From DATKRB01 sp035532415 (GTDB taxonomy: Bacteria > Actinomycetota > Acidimicrobiia > Acidimicrobiales > RAAP-2), in NCBI GenBank assembly GCA_035532415.1, contig DATKRB010000071.1, positions 42,481 to 106,480 on the forward strand: DNA of 64,000 nucleotides, written 5' to 3'. How positions within the stretch are numbered: position 1 is the stretch's first letter; every line of letters starts with the position of its first letter. The notes under the pieces were generated by a model that worked only from the letters and a program-made list of their open reading frames with translations, was not told the DNA's origin and did not search any database. Below are positions 32,766 through 42,090 of this stretch, in pieces. A program made the translations under genes and the position numbers.

Positions 32766-33269
32766 ATGCGGATCGCCATCGGCTCCGACCATGCGGGGTT
32801 CGCCATGAAGGAGCTCCTCTCGTCGGCCCTTCGGGACCTCGGCCACCGGGTCGCCGACCTCGGCACCGACGATCCCGACGTCCCCGTCGACTACCCGGAC
32901 TTCGGTGCGGCCGTGGCCAGGGACGTTGCCGGGGGTCGAGCGGACCTGGGCGTTTGCGTGTGCGGGACGGGCATCGGCATCTCGATGGCGGCCAACAAGG
33001 TCCCCGGTGCGCGCGCCGCCGTGGTCCACGACGCGACCACGGCGGCACTGGCCCGCCGGCACAACCACGCCAACGTCCTGTGCTTCGGCAGCCGGACGCT
33101 GGGCCCGGCCACCGCGGTCGACGCGCTGGCCGCCTTTCTGACAGCTTCCCCCGAGCACGGGCGCCATGACCGGCGGGTGCAGAAGCTCGCCGAGCTCGAC
33201 GCCCCGCCGGGGGCCGATCGGCAGATCCCCGTGTCGTCCGTGCTCGCTTCGACCGGAGGTGCCCAATGA
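32766..33269 (+). CDS. rpiB: Ribose-5-phosphate isomerase B
   Basis: Interconverts ribose-5-phosphate and ribulose-5-phosphate in the pentose phosphate pathway (167 aa). The family start MRIAIGSDHAGFAMKELL holds the active-site Asp-His. VCVCGTGIGISMAANK (catalytic Cys), RRHNHANVLCFGSR and the phosphate-binding Arg region follow. It overlaps glyA by 4 nt (ATGA). The start is apparently leaderless. Confidence 0.95.
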   Translation: MRIAIGSDHAGFAMKELLSSALRDLGHRVADLGTDDPDVPVDYPDFGAAVARDVAGGRADLGVCVCGTGIGISMAANKVPGARAAVVHDATTAALARRHNHANVLCFGSRTLGPATAVDALAAFLTASPEHGRHDRRVQKLAELDAPPGADRQIPVSSVLASTGGAQ

Positions 33270-34618
33270 CGTCGGTCCCACCGTTCGCCGAGTGGCTCGG
33301 GAGCGATCCGGAGGTGGCCTCGCTGCTCGGCCAGGAGCTGACCCGGCAGTCCACCACGCTGCAGCTCATCGCCTCGGAGAACTTCACGTCGCTCCCCGTC
33401 CTCGCGGCCACAGGGTCGGTTCTCACCAACAAGTACGCCGAGGGCTATCCCGGGCGCCGGTACTACGGCGGCAACCAGGTCGTGGACGAGGTGGAGGACC
33501 TCGCCCGCGAGCGGGCCAAGGCGCTCTTCGGCGCCGAGCACGCGAACGTGCAGCCCCACGCCGGGGCGAACGCGAACCTCGCCGCCTACCAGGCGCTGCT
33601 CGATCCGGGGGACACGATCCTCGCCATGAGGCTCGACCACGGAGGCCATCTGACCCACGGTTCGCCGGCGTCCATCACCAGCAAGATCTGGCGGTTCGTC
33701 GCCTACGGCGTGACGCCGGCGGACGACGGCGACGGCACCGGGGAGGTGATCGACTTCGACCAGGTGGCCGACCTGGCGAAGGCGGAGCGTCCGAAGCTCA
33801 TCGTGGCGGGATCGACCGCCTACGCGCGGGTCATCGACCCTGCTCCCTTCCGGGAGATCGCCGACTCGGTGGGAGCCCTGTTCATGTTCGACGCAGCGCA
33901 CCCCGCCGGCCTGATCGCCGGTGGTGTCCATCCCAGCCCGGTGGGGGTGGCCGACGTGGTGACGTTCACCACCCACAAGACGCTGCGGGGTCCCCGCGGC
34001 GGGGCCATCGTGTGCGGGACCGAGCTGGCCAAGAGGATCGACAGCGCGGTCTTCCCCGGTCTGCAGGGCGGGCCGCTCGAGCACGTCATCGCGGCCAAGG
34101 CCGTGGCGTTCGCCGAAGCGGCGAGACCCGAATTCGCCGGTTACGCGGCACGGATCGTCGCGAACGCGAAGGCGCTGGCGTCCGCCCTGTCCGCCGAGGG
34201 GTTCCGCCTGGTATCGGGTGGGACCGACAACCATATGATGCTCGTCGATCTGCGCACCTTCGACCCGGAGCTGACCGGCAAGGTCGCCCAGGAGGCGCTC
34301 GACCGGGCGGGGATCACCTGTAACCGCAACACCATCCCCGACGACCCGCGCTCGCCCTTCGTCACCTCGGGCCTGCGACTGGGGACCGCCGCGGAGACGA
34401 CCGCGGGGATGGGCCCCGACGAGATGGCGACCATCGCAGTCCTGATCGCCAGGACCCTGCGCCGGCCGGGTGACGAGGCGGTCCGGGCACAGGTGCGGGC
34501 CGAGGTGTCCGCCCTGTGCGCCGGCTTCCCGCCCTATCCCGCGCTGAGCACCGGGGAGCGGATCCCGACGCCCGGCCACATCGAGCCGGCAGCAGCCGGG
34601 GCCATCGGCTCCGGCTGA
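33266..34618 (+). CDS. glyA: Serine hydroxymethyltransferase
   Basis: Interconverts serine and glycine, feeding one-carbon units to tetrahydrofolate (450 aa). The PLP lysine is in VTFTTHKTLRGPRGG. Other marks are ENFTSLPVL, NKYAEGYPGRRYYGG, ANVQPHAGANANLAAY, HGGHLTHGS and GSTAYARVID. It is translationally coupled to rpiB. In mycobacteria it is not in this block. Confidence 0.96.
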   Translation: MTSVPPFAEWLGSDPEVASLLGQELTRQSTTLQLIASENFTSLPVLAATGSVLTNKYAEGYPGRRYYGGNQVVDEVEDLARERAKALFGAEHANVQPHAGANANLAAYQALLDPGDTILAMRLDHGGHLTHGSPASITSKIWRFVAYGVTPADDGDGTGEVIDFDQVADLAKAERPKLIVAGSTAYARVIDPAPFREIADSVGALFMFDAAHPAGLIAGGVHPSPVGVADVVTFTTHKTLRGPRGGAIVCGTELAKRIDSAVFPGLQGGPLEHVIAAKAVAFAEAARPEFAGYAARIVANAKALASALSAEGFRLVSGGTDNHMMLVDLRTFDPELTGKVAQEALDRAGITCNRNTIPDDPRSPFVTSGLRLGTAAETTAGMGPDEMATIAVLIARTLRRPGDEAVRAQVRAEVSALCAGFPPYPALSTGERIPTPGHIEPAAAGAIGSG

Positions 34619-34648
34619 TCGCCGGGTCTCGCGCCAGGGCCGTCGCCG

Positions 34649-35956
34649 GTGCCCTCACTCGGTTGGTATGCCCTCGTCCTGGTCGTCGCCGCCGCGACCA
34701 CGGCGGCGCTGACCCTTCCGGCCCGGGCTCTTTCGGCCCGGGCCGGCTACGTCGCGCTCCCCGACGAGCGAAAGGTGCACGGTCGGGCCACGCCCTACGG
34801 GGGCGGAGCGGCGATGTTCATGGGGTTTCTCGCGGCCATGACGGTCGCGGCCGTCGTACCGGGCCTGCACGTCGTCTTCAGGGGCTCCTCCGAGCCCCTC
34901 GGGGTGGTCCTGGCGGCGGCAGCCATCCTCGCCGTGGGGCTGATCGACGACGTCCGGGAGATGTCGGCTCCCGCCAAGGTCGCCGGCCAGGTGCTGGCGG
35001 CCAGCATCCTGTACTTCCTCGGCGTGACGATGTATTACTTCAAGGTCCCGCTCGGGAGCCTGCTGCACGTGGGTCTCCTCACCCTGAGCTCGGGCGTCAC
35101 CCCGCTGATCACCGCCCTGTGGGTGATCGCCCTCACCAACGCCATCAACCTGATCGACGGGCTCGACGGGCTTGCCGCCGGCGTGGTGGCCATCGGCGGG
35201 GGAGCGCTCGCCGTGTACGGGCTCCGGCTCATGCAACTGGGGCTGCTGCCGACGGACAACGTGGGACCCCTGGTGGCGGTCATCGCCTGCGGGATCTGCC
35301 TGGGCTTCCTCCCCTTCAACTTCCACCCGGCCCGGATCTTCATGGGGGACGCCGGTGCGCTCCTGCTCGGGCTGCTCATGTCGGCGTCCACCATGGTGAT
35401 CGGTGGCCGGATCCCCCCGTCCACGCCGGCCAGCGGGGTCACCTACTTCTTCTTCGCCCCGCTGTTCATCCCCCTCTTCATCCTGGGGGTGCCCCTGATC
35501 GACATGGGGTTCGCCTTCATCCGGCGAACGGCCCGGGGCGCCCGGTTCGACACGCCGGACAAGGACCACATCCACCACCGGTTGCTCCGCCTCGGCCACG
35601 GTCACCGCCGCAGTGTGCTGATCCTGTGGGCGTGGACGGCCCTTCTGTCCGGGTTCGTCCTCTTCCCCCTTTTCGTCCACCAGGTGAACGCGGTGATCCC
35701 CTTCGGGGCGGCGGCCTTCGGGATCGGGTTGTACACCCTGTTCCATCCGGGGCTCCGGCGAGGCGACCAGGGGGATTCGAGTGATGCCGTTCCCGCTTCC
35801 CCGACCGGAGCCATCTCGCCCGGCTCGGAGGCGGGCCCGGATCCCGTCCCGGACACCGCCCCGCGCCCCCTCCCGAAGCCCCTCGCGGACCCCGAAACCA
35901 CGCTCGGCCAGCACGGCGAGGGTGGTTTTGCCGTGGGTCAGGAACAAGTGCGATGA
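34649..35956 (+). CDS. wecA: Undecaprenyl-phosphate GlcNAc-1-phosphate transferase (WecA/TagO family)
   Basis: A polytopic membrane enzyme that loads a sugar-1-phosphate onto decaprenyl/undecaprenyl phosphate, the first step in arabinogalactan or teichoic-type wall polymer synthesis. About eleven hydrophobic segments are seen. Family motifs are GLIDDVREM, NAINLIDGLDGLAAG, FHPARIFMGDAGALLLG and DKDHIHHRLLRLGH. Length is 435 aa with a Pro-rich hydrophilic tail. M. tuberculosis Rv1302 holds the same place upstream of the atp operon. The sugar is inferred. Confidence 0.92.
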   Translation: MPSLGWYALVLVVAAATTAALTLPARALSARAGYVALPDERKVHGRATPYGGGAAMFMGFLAAMTVAAVVPGLHVVFRGSSEPLGVVLAAAAILAVGLIDDVREMSAPAKVAGQVLAASILYFLGVTMYYFKVPLGSLLHVGLLTLSSGVTPLITALWVIALTNAINLIDGLDGLAAGVVAIGGGALAVYGLRLMQLGLLPTDNVGPLVAVIACGICLGFLPFNFHPARIFMGDAGALLLGLLMSASTMVIGGRIPPSTPASGVTYFFFAPLFIPLFILGVPLIDMGFAFIRRTARGARFDTPDKDHIHHRLLRLGHGHRRSVLILWAWTALLSGFVLFPLFVHQVNAVIPFGAAAFGIGLYTLFHPGLRRGDQGDSSDAVPASPTGAISPGSEAGPDPVPDTAPRPLPKPLADPETTLGQHGEGGFAVGQEQVR

Positions 35957-36109
35957 TGAACCGCGTGTTAACTCCCTCCTCCGCCGCTTGTAGGGCAGAG
36001 TCGCGCCCTCCGACCGGCGGAGTCGGCGTGACCGCCACCGCGTGAACTCTGGACCCTGCGTTGAAGCAACTCCTCCTCACCCCCGCTGACGCGTCACGGC
36101 ACGAGCCCG

Positions 36110-36367
36110 GTGGACGACTCCCGCGATCCGGCCCGGCCGGGCAACGACGGGGAGCCCCCGGGGCCTTCGACCGGCCGGGTGCCGACGATGGGGGACTTCT
36201 TCTGGCTGGGAACGGCCTGTGCGGTGAGCGTCGTGGGCGCGGGGGCCATCGGCTACGGGCTCGACTCCTGGCTCGACACGACGCCCTGGTTCTCGTTCGG
36301 CGGGCTGGCGTTCGGCATCGTGTCGGCGGTCCTGCTGATGGTTGCGCAGGTCCGGAAGTTCTCGTAG
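36110..36367 (+). CDS. AtpZ/AtpI-like small membrane protein
   Basis: An 85-residue protein with two hydrophobic hairpin segments (about 33-50 and 60-78) around GYGLDSWLDTTPWFSFGG. This is the usual signature of AtpZ/AtpI-family proteins encoded before atpB. The start GTG at 36110 is uncertain; an internal ATG at MGDFF would give a shorter form. It is thought to help c-ring assembly or Mg2+ supply. A 153-bp gap before it probably carries the atp promoter. Confidence 0.75.
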   Translation: MDDSRDPARPGNDGEPPGPSTGRVPTMGDFFWLGTACAVSVVGAGAIGYGLDSWLDTTPWFSFGGLAFGIVSAVLLMVAQVRKFS

Positions 36368-36422
36368 GCACCGGTCGGGCGATCCCGGTCCTCGCCGGTC
36401 CGCGGAGATAGGGCCGACCATC

Positions 36423-36896
36423 ATGTTCGACAAATTCTCGCTTCCCGACCTGGCCCGGGTCTCCCGGCGCACGGTGATGGGTGCTTTGGTCATCGGCATC
36501 GTCGGGCTCGTGGTCTGCCTCCTGCTCAATGCCGCCCTGGTGGGGTTGGGCCTGTGCCTCGGGCTCGCCCTCGGCATCCTCAACTTCCGCATGGTGCAGC
36601 GTGCCGTGGTGAAGGTCGGGGACCGGAGCGAGGAGAACCGCCGCCGTCCCCTGGCGCTCAACACGCTCGGCCGGCTGGCCTTCGTGTCGGTCATCGCCCT
36701 CGGGCTGCTCTTCCTGTCGTTCGATCTCGGTCTGGGGGTCATGGGTGGCCTGGCCGTCTTCGAATTCCTCCTTCTGGCCAACGTCGCCCGATCGATGATG
36801 AAGATGGGTGGGGGGCTGTTGACCCTGGGCGGCGACAGCGTCCTCGGCGACATCGTCGGTGCCGACGCGCTCGACGAACCGCACGAGGGGATCTGA
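36423..36896 (+). CDS. ATP synthase subunit I-like protein
   Basis: A 157-residue membrane protein with four hydrophobic segments, directly upstream of atpB. It resembles ATP synthase I proteins in length, in topology and in the segment LGILNFRMVQRAVVKV. Its role is probably accessory in rotor assembly. The ATG at 36423 follows a weak ribosome site and 55 bp after the AtpZ-like gene. Placement in the operon is the main support. Confidence 0.75.
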   Translation: MFDKFSLPDLARVSRRTVMGALVIGIVGLVVCLLLNAALVGLGLCLGLALGILNFRMVQRAVVKVGDRSEENRRRPLALNTLGRLAFVSVIALGLLFLSFDLGLGVMGGLAVFEFLLLANVARSMMKMGGGLLTLGGDSVLGDIVGADALDEPHEGI

Positions 36897-36899
36897 GCG

Positions 36900-37757
36900 A
36901 TGGGGATCGGGCTCTCACTGCTGCCGACGCTGGCGACCCAGATCTCCGTGGGCGAGCACGTCGAGAAGCAGGTGGGCGGGCTCACCTTCAACATGGACAC
37001 GATCTGGGCCACCGCCTTGGCGGTGGTCGTCGTCATCGCTCTGGCGCTGGTCCTGCGCCGTCAGGTGACCAGCGGTGTGCCAGGACGCCTGCAGGCGGCG
37101 TGGGAGATCGGGCTCGAGGCGGTCACCAGGCAGGTCGACGGCTCCATCGGCCCGCGGGGCGCCTCGGTGATCCCGCTGGCGACCGCCCTGTTCGTGTTCA
37201 TCTTCGTCTGCAACATCTTCACGGTGTTCGGTCTCGGAGCCCGGTACGAGTGGCTGCTCGCCCCGAACGCGGACATCAACCTGCCGCTGGCCATGGCGCT
37301 CTTCGTGATCGGGCTGGTGCACGTCTCCTCCATCCGGGCCCGCGGCCCGGTGGGGTACGCCCGGCACTACCTGACCCAGCCCTTCCCGATGTACCTCCTG
37401 CCCTTCAACCTCTTCATCAACCTCGTGGAGGAGATCGCCAAGCCGATCACCCTGGCGCTCCGGCTCTTCGGGAACCTGCTGTCGGGCACGCTGATGCTCT
37501 CGCTCATCGCCTACCTCGGGGTCTGGAAGATCGGGTCGATCCCCGTGGGCAACGTGCTGGTCTTCCCCATCAGCATCATCTGGAAGCTGTTCGACCTGGC
37601 GATCGGTGGCATTCAGGCGTTCATCTTCGCCCTTCTCACGATCCTGTACTTCGACGTGGCCATGAGCACCGACCACGAAGCCGTGCACGAGACCGTCGAG
37701 ACAACCGGTGCCGATCTGCTGAGATCCCCCGAAGTCCTTTCACCCGTGACCGACTAG
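36900..37757 (+). CDS. atpB: ATP synthase Fo subunit a
   Basis: The stator channel subunit (285 aa) forming the proton half-channels. The essential Arg lies in KPITLALRLFGNLLSGTLML. The C-terminal helix pair GIQAFIFALLTILYFDVAMS closes the channel. Five to six transmembrane segments are seen. It starts 3 nt after the preceding subunit I stop. Confidence 0.96.
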   Translation: MGIGLSLLPTLATQISVGEHVEKQVGGLTFNMDTIWATALAVVVVIALALVLRRQVTSGVPGRLQAAWEIGLEAVTRQVDGSIGPRGASVIPLATALFVFIFVCNIFTVFGLGARYEWLLAPNADINLPLAMALFVIGLVHVSSIRARGPVGYARHYLTQPFPMYLLPFNLFINLVEEIAKPITLALRLFGNLLSGTLMLSLIAYLGVWKIGSIPVGNVLVFPISIIWKLFDLAIGGIQAFIFALLTILYFDVAMSTDHEAVHETVETTGADLLRSPEVLSPVTD

Positions 37758-37786
37758 CGACACCGATCCAAAAGGAGAACTACCAA

Positions 37787-38047
37787 ATGGCAGACACGAC
37801 GCAGCAGGCCATTCAGCTGGCCGGCGCCATGGTCGGGGGTGGCCTGGCCCTGGGCGGCGGCGCCGTGGGCGCAGCCATCGGCGACGGCCTGGCGGGCAGC
37901 CAGACGATCGCCGGCGTCGCCCGTCAGCCCGAGGCGCAGGGGCGGCTGTTCACCATCATGTTCCTGACCGTCGGCCTGGTCGAGGCCATGTACTTCATCA
38001 ACCTGGCCTTCACCGCCCTGTTCATCTTCTCCCTCTACAAGAAGTAG
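37787..38047 (+). CDS. atpE: ATP synthase Fo subunit c
   Basis: The rotor-ring subunit (86 aa), a two-helix hairpin. The Gly-rich first helix is AMVGGGLALGGGAVGAAIGDG, the polar loop is ARQPEAQG, and the proton-carrying Glu is in VGLVEAMYFI. That Glu and the helix-2 surface are the diarylquinoline (bedaquiline) site in mycobacteria. A strong AAAGGAG site precedes the ATG. A glutamate, rather than aspartate, and no sodium-type motif indicate proton coupling. Confidence 0.97.
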   Translation: MADTTQQAIQLAGAMVGGGLALGGGAVGAAIGDGLAGSQTIAGVARQPEAQGRLFTIMFLTVGLVEAMYFINLAFTALFIFSLYKK

Positions 38048-38160
38048 GTCTCCGGCGGGACGGCCCCGCAACGCGCAGACCGGACTTCGGCCGCTCCGAC
38101 CGCACCGAGTGGTGGGGCGGCCGAGGCTCCGGGCCACCGATCGAACGAGGCTGACACGAC

Positions 38161-38709
38161 ATGTTCACCGCAACCAGCAACTTCCTGATTCCCAACGCGA
38201 CCTTCTTCGTCGAGCTGCTCGCCTTCCTCGTCGTGCTCGCGGTGATCGGCAAGTTCGTCCTGCCGTTCCTCAACAAGGCGTTGAAGGAGCGGGCCGACCG
38301 TATCCACACCGAATTGGATGCGGCGACCGAGGCCAAGGCCGATGCCGCGGCGGCCGACGAGGCTCGCCGGTCCGAGCTCGAGACGGCGCGCCAGCAGGCG
38401 CGCGAGATCGTGGCCCAGGCCAACCGCACGGCCGAACAGGTCACGGGCGAGGGGCAGGCGCGCGGGCAGGCGGAGTACGAGCGGTTGGTGACGAGCGCGG
38501 GGGCCGAGGTGCAGCTCGCCCGCCAGCGGGCGGTCGAAGAGGCGGCGGCCCGGTTGGGTGACCTGGTGCTCGAGGTGGTGGAGCGGATCATCGGGCGCGA
38601 GGTCGACGCGCGGGCCCATCGGGACCTCATCGACGAGGCCGTCGCCGCTCTGGCGGTCGACGCAGAGTCCAACGGTGCCGCGGCCACCGGGATCGGGCAG
38701 CGTTCGTGA
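38161..38709 (+). CDS. atpF: ATP synthase Fo subunit b
   Basis: The peripheral stalk subunit (182 aa). One N-terminal membrane helix (about 15-35) is followed by a long charged helix (ADEARRSELETARQQAREIVAQ). Unlike mycobacteria, b and delta are separate genes; they overlap by 4 nt (GTGA). A single b gene implies a homodimeric stalk. Confidence 0.94.
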   Translation: MFTATSNFLIPNATFFVELLAFLVVLAVIGKFVLPFLNKALKERADRIHTELDAATEAKADAAAADEARRSELETARQQAREIVAQANRTAEQVTGEGQARGQAEYERLVTSAGAEVQLARQRAVEEAAARLGDLVLEVVERIIGREVDARAHRDLIDEAVAALAVDAESNGAAATGIGQRS

Positions 38710-39647
38710 GACCGACGTTGCAGGGGTACGCCGCCGCGGTGCTGCAGGCCTCGGGGACCGACGTCACCCGGCTGGCGGACGAGCTCGAATCGATCCATCG
38801 CACCTTCGTCGTCAACCCGGCGCTGCGTGCCGCTCTCACGGACACCGCGGTCGACGCGGCGTCCCGACGCGCCGTGATGGAGGACCTGCTGGGCGACCGG
38901 GTGTCGTCGGAGGCCCGCAGAGCGGCCGGCTTCGCCGCCGCCGCCGTGCGGGCGCCCGACGTGCCCGCGGCGATCGACTGGCTGGCCCAACGGGCTCGCC
39001 ACGCCGCGGAGGGCCGGGCGGTCGACGAGCCGGCGCTCGGCCACAGCGAGGCACGGGAACGGGTCGGTGGCTTCGCCGCGGCGGTGCTGGCGGGTCTCCC
39101 CGTCGACCGGCTCGAGGAGGTGGAGGACGAGCTCTTCCGGTTCGCCCGCATCGTCGAGTCGACCCCGGCGCTGCGGACCGTCCTCACCGACCGCGACCAG
39201 CCACTGGTGGTCCGGCAGGGCCTGGTCGACCAGCTCATCGGGGGGAAGGTGCAGGACGTCACGCTCCGCCTGGTCGACTACGTGCTGGCCGGCGGTCGGG
39301 CCCGCGACACGGTGGGGACGCTCGACTGGCTGGTGGAGCAGACCGCCCGTCAGCGGGGCTGGCGGGTCGCCCGGGTGCGGGCGGCAGCCGAGGTGGGGGT
39401 CCCCGAGCGGGAGCGTCTGGTGGCGTCGCTCACGCGGCTGGCCGGTTCACCGGTGGAGCTGCAGGTGACGGTGGACCCGGCGCTGCTCGCCGGAGTGGTG
39501 CTCGAGGTCGGGGACCTGCTGATCGACGCCAGCGCCCGAGGCCGCCTGGACGCGCTGCGCGAGCACATGTCGGCCGCCAACTGGGAACAGCCCGGGCTCG
39601 GCTACGCACGACCAGGAACAGCGGACGACGAAGAGGGAGCACCCTGA
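38706..39647 (+). CDS. atpH: ATP synthase F1 subunit delta, with duplicated N-domain
   Basis: The stalk-to-F1 connector (313 aa, against about 180 in most bacteria). The N-terminal helical domain appears twice: residues about 5-100 (FVVNPALRAALTDTAVDAASRRAVMEDLL) and about 120-225 (IVESTPALRTVLTDRDQPLVVRQGLVDQLI). The second is followed by the usual C-terminal part LQVTVDPALLAGVVLEVGDLLIDASARGRLDAL. An extra delta segment is known in actinobacteria, notably in the mycobacterial b-delta fusion. Its stop overlaps the atpA ATG. Confidence 0.92.
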   Translation: MRPTLQGYAAAVLQASGTDVTRLADELESIHRTFVVNPALRAALTDTAVDAASRRAVMEDLLGDRVSSEARRAAGFAAAAVRAPDVPAAIDWLAQRARHAAEGRAVDEPALGHSEARERVGGFAAAVLAGLPVDRLEEVEDELFRFARIVESTPALRTVLTDRDQPLVVRQGLVDQLIGGKVQDVTLRLVDYVLAGGRARDTVGTLDWLVEQTARQRGWRVARVRAAAEVGVPERERLVASLTRLAGSPVELQVTVDPALLAGVVLEVGDLLIDASARGRLDALREHMSAANWEQPGLGYARPGTADDEEGAP

Positions 39648-41170
39648 TGGCAGAGCTGACGATCGACGCCAGCGAGATCACGGAGGCCTTGCGCCGGCAC
39701 GTGGCGGAGTACACCCCGTCGGTGGGAGCCGAGCAGGTCGGTCGCATCGTGGAGGTCGGCGACGGGATCGCGCGGGTGTCCGGGCTGCCGGGCGCCGCGG
39801 TCAACGAGCTGCTCGAGTTCGAGGACGGAACCCTGGGGCTGGCGCTCAACCTCGACGAGGACACCATCGGGGCCGTCGTCCTGGGCGTGGTCGACAATCT
39901 CGAGGAGGAGCAGGTGGTCAAGGCCACCGGCCGCATCCTCTCGGTGCCCGTGGGCGATGCCCTCCTGGGCCGGGTCGTCAACGCGATGGGCGAGCCCATC
40001 GACGGGAAGGGACCGGTCCTGACCGAGGAGGTCCGTCGGATGGAGGTGCAGGCGCCGGGCATCGTCGGGCGCCAGCCGGTGTCCGAGCCCCTGCAGACCG
40101 GGATCAAGGCCATCGACGCCATGACGCCGATCGGCCGGGGCCAACGGGAGCTCATCATCGGTGACCGCAAGACCGGCAAGACCACGGTGGCGATCGACAC
40201 GATCCTGAACCAGCGGGGCCAGGGCGTGAAGTGCATTTACGTGGCCATCGGGCAGAAGAACTCCTCGGTCGCCCAGACAGTGAGCACGCTGGCCGCGCAC
40301 GGCGCGCTCGAGTACACGGTGGTGGTGGTGGCGTCGGCCGGGGACCCGGTGCCCTACAAGTACCTGGCGCCGTACTCGGGGTGCGCCATGGGCCAGCACT
40401 GGATGGAGAACGGCCAGCACGCGCTGATCGTGTACGACGACCTGTCGAAGCAGGCCGAGGCGTACCGGACCATCTCCCTCCTGCTCCGCCGCCCGCCGGG
40501 CCGCGAGGCCTATCCCGGCGACGTGTTCTACCTCCACAGCCGCCTCCTCGAGCGGGCGGCCAAGCTCTCCGACGAGCTGGGGGGCGGTTCGCTGACGGCG
40601 CTCCCGATCATTGAGACCAAGGCGGGCGACATCTCCGCCTACATCCCCACCAACGTGATCTCCATCACCGACGGGCAGGTCTTCCTGGAGTCCGACCTCT
40701 TCTACTCCGGCGTGCGGCCGGCGATCAACGTGGGGAACTCGGTCAGCCGGGTGGGCGGTGCCGCCCAGGTGAAGGCCATGAAGAGCGTGGCCGGCACGCT
40801 CAAGCTCGACCTGGCGCAGTTCCGCGAGCTCGAGGCCTTCGCGACCTTCGGCTCGGAGCTGGACAAGGTCAGCCAGGCCCAGCTCGACCGGGGCGCCCGG
40901 CTCACCGAGCTGCTCAAGCAGCCCCAGAACGAGCCGGTTCCGGTGGAAGAGCAGGTGCTGGTGGTGTACGCGGGCACGAACGGGTGGGCGGACACGGTCC
41001 CGGTGCCCGAGGTCAGGCGGTTCGAGACCGAGCTGCGCGAGCACTTCCGGGCGAACCACGCCGACCTGCTCGGCCAGATCCGGACGACCGGCGACCTCCC
41101 CGACACCGGCCTGCTCGACAAGGGCCTGCAATCCTTCCTCGACGGCTTCGACGCGGGGACGGTGGACTGA
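39647..41170 (+). CDS. atpA: ATP synthase F1 subunit alpha
   Basis: The non-catalytic nucleotide-binding F1 subunit (507 aa). Walker A is GDRKTGKTT, with PIGRGQRELIIG before it. The Arg finger region is near SVSRVGGAAQVKAMK. The N-terminal part GRIVEVGDGIARVSGLP and LEFEDGTLGLALNL are typical. The ATG overlaps the atpH stop by one base. No C-terminal extension like that of mycobacterial alpha is obvious. Confidence 0.97.
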   Translation: MAELTIDASEITEALRRHVAEYTPSVGAEQVGRIVEVGDGIARVSGLPGAAVNELLEFEDGTLGLALNLDEDTIGAVVLGVVDNLEEEQVVKATGRILSVPVGDALLGRVVNAMGEPIDGKGPVLTEEVRRMEVQAPGIVGRQPVSEPLQTGIKAIDAMTPIGRGQRELIIGDRKTGKTTVAIDTILNQRGQGVKCIYVAIGQKNSSVAQTVSTLAAHGALEYTVVVVASAGDPVPYKYLAPYSGCAMGQHWMENGQHALIVYDDLSKQAEAYRTISLLLRRPPGREAYPGDVFYLHSRLLERAAKLSDELGGGSLTALPIIETKAGDISAYIPTNVISITDGQVFLESDLFYSGVRPAINVGNSVSRVGGAAQVKAMKSVAGTLKLDLAQFRELEAFATFGSELDKVSQAQLDRGARLTELLKQPQNEPVPVEEQVLVVYAGTNGWADTVPVPEVRRFETELREHFRANHADLLGQIRTTGDLPDTGLLDKGLQSFLDGFDAGTVD

Positions 41171-41173
41171 GCG

Positions 41174-42085
41174 ATGGCCGGTGGGCAGGAGCGAGTCCTG
41201 CGGCGGCGGATCCGCAGCGTCCAGTCGACGAAGAAGATAACCAAGGCGATGGAGCTCATCGCCGCGTCCCAGATCCTCCGCTCCCAGAACCGGATCACCG
41301 CGAACCGCGCCTACTGCCTGGGCATGGCCCGGATCGTGGTGGAGGCGGCCAAGGGAGATCCGGCGGCGGCGGAGAAGCTCCTCGGCGAGCCCGAGAACCG
41401 CCAGAAGGTCGCCGTCCTCGCCATCGTGGCCGACCGAGGCCTGTCGGGCCCCTACAACTCGTCGGTGCTGCGGGCCACCGATCGCCTGCTGGCCGACCTG
41501 CGGCGCCAGCAGATCGACCCGCTGCTGTTCAGCGTGGGCAAGAAGGGGCAGTCCTACTTCCGCTTCCGCCACGAGGCGGTGGCCGAGTCCTTCGTCGGGA
41601 TCAGTGGGCGCCCCAGCTTCGCCGACGCCCGTGACGTCGCGTCGGCGGTCTCCGCGCCGTTCATCACCGGTGAGGTGGACCAGGTCCTGCTCGTGTCCAC
41701 CCGCTTCCGCTCGGCGGGCGTTCAGGAGGTGGAGGTCCGCCAGGTCCTGCCCCTTCCCGACCCCACCCCCGTCGCCGAGGGAACCGAGGCCGCGCGAACG
41801 CCGGGCGCCACCGGGTACACCGAGTTCGAGCCCGACGTCGAGTCCCTGCTGTCCGAACTGGCCCCCAGGGCCGTGGAGTCCGAGATCTTCACCGCGCTGT
41901 TGGAGGGTGCCGCCTCGTTCTTCACCGCCCAGCAGCGGGCGATGGCCGCGGCCAGCGAGAACGCCGACGAGCTCGTCCGCACGCTCAGCCGGGTAATGAA
42001 CCGCGCCCGCCAGGACGCCATCACCACCGAGATCATGGAGATCGTCGGCGGAGCGGAAGCGCTCCGCCACTCGAAGGGAGCTTGA
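41174..42085 (+). CDS. atpG: ATP synthase F1 subunit gamma
   Basis: The central rotor shaft (303 aa). The N-terminal helix is LRRRIRSVQSTKKITKAMELIAAS and the C-terminal helix AMAAASENADELVRTLSRVMNRARQDAIT, the coiled-coil pair inside F1. The start lies 3 nt after atpA. The length is normal. Confidence 0.96.
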   Translation: MAGGQERVLRRRIRSVQSTKKITKAMELIAASQILRSQNRITANRAYCLGMARIVVEAAKGDPAAAEKLLGEPENRQKVAVLAIVADRGLSGPYNSSVLRATDRLLADLRRQQIDPLLFSVGKKGQSYFRFRHEAVAESFVGISGRPSFADARDVASAVSAPFITGEVDQVLLVSTRFRSAGVQEVEVRQVLPLPDPTPVAEGTEAARTPGATGYTEFEPDVESLLSELAPRAVESEIFTALLEGAASFFTAQQRAMAAASENADELVRTLSRVMNRARQDAITTEIMEIVGGAEALRHSKGA

Positions 42086-42090
42086 CGCTC

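Noticed and set aside
42082..42090. TTG at 42082 as the atpD start
   Set aside because: It leaves only about 3 nt to the GGGAG ribosome site; the ATG at 42091 has proper spacing.
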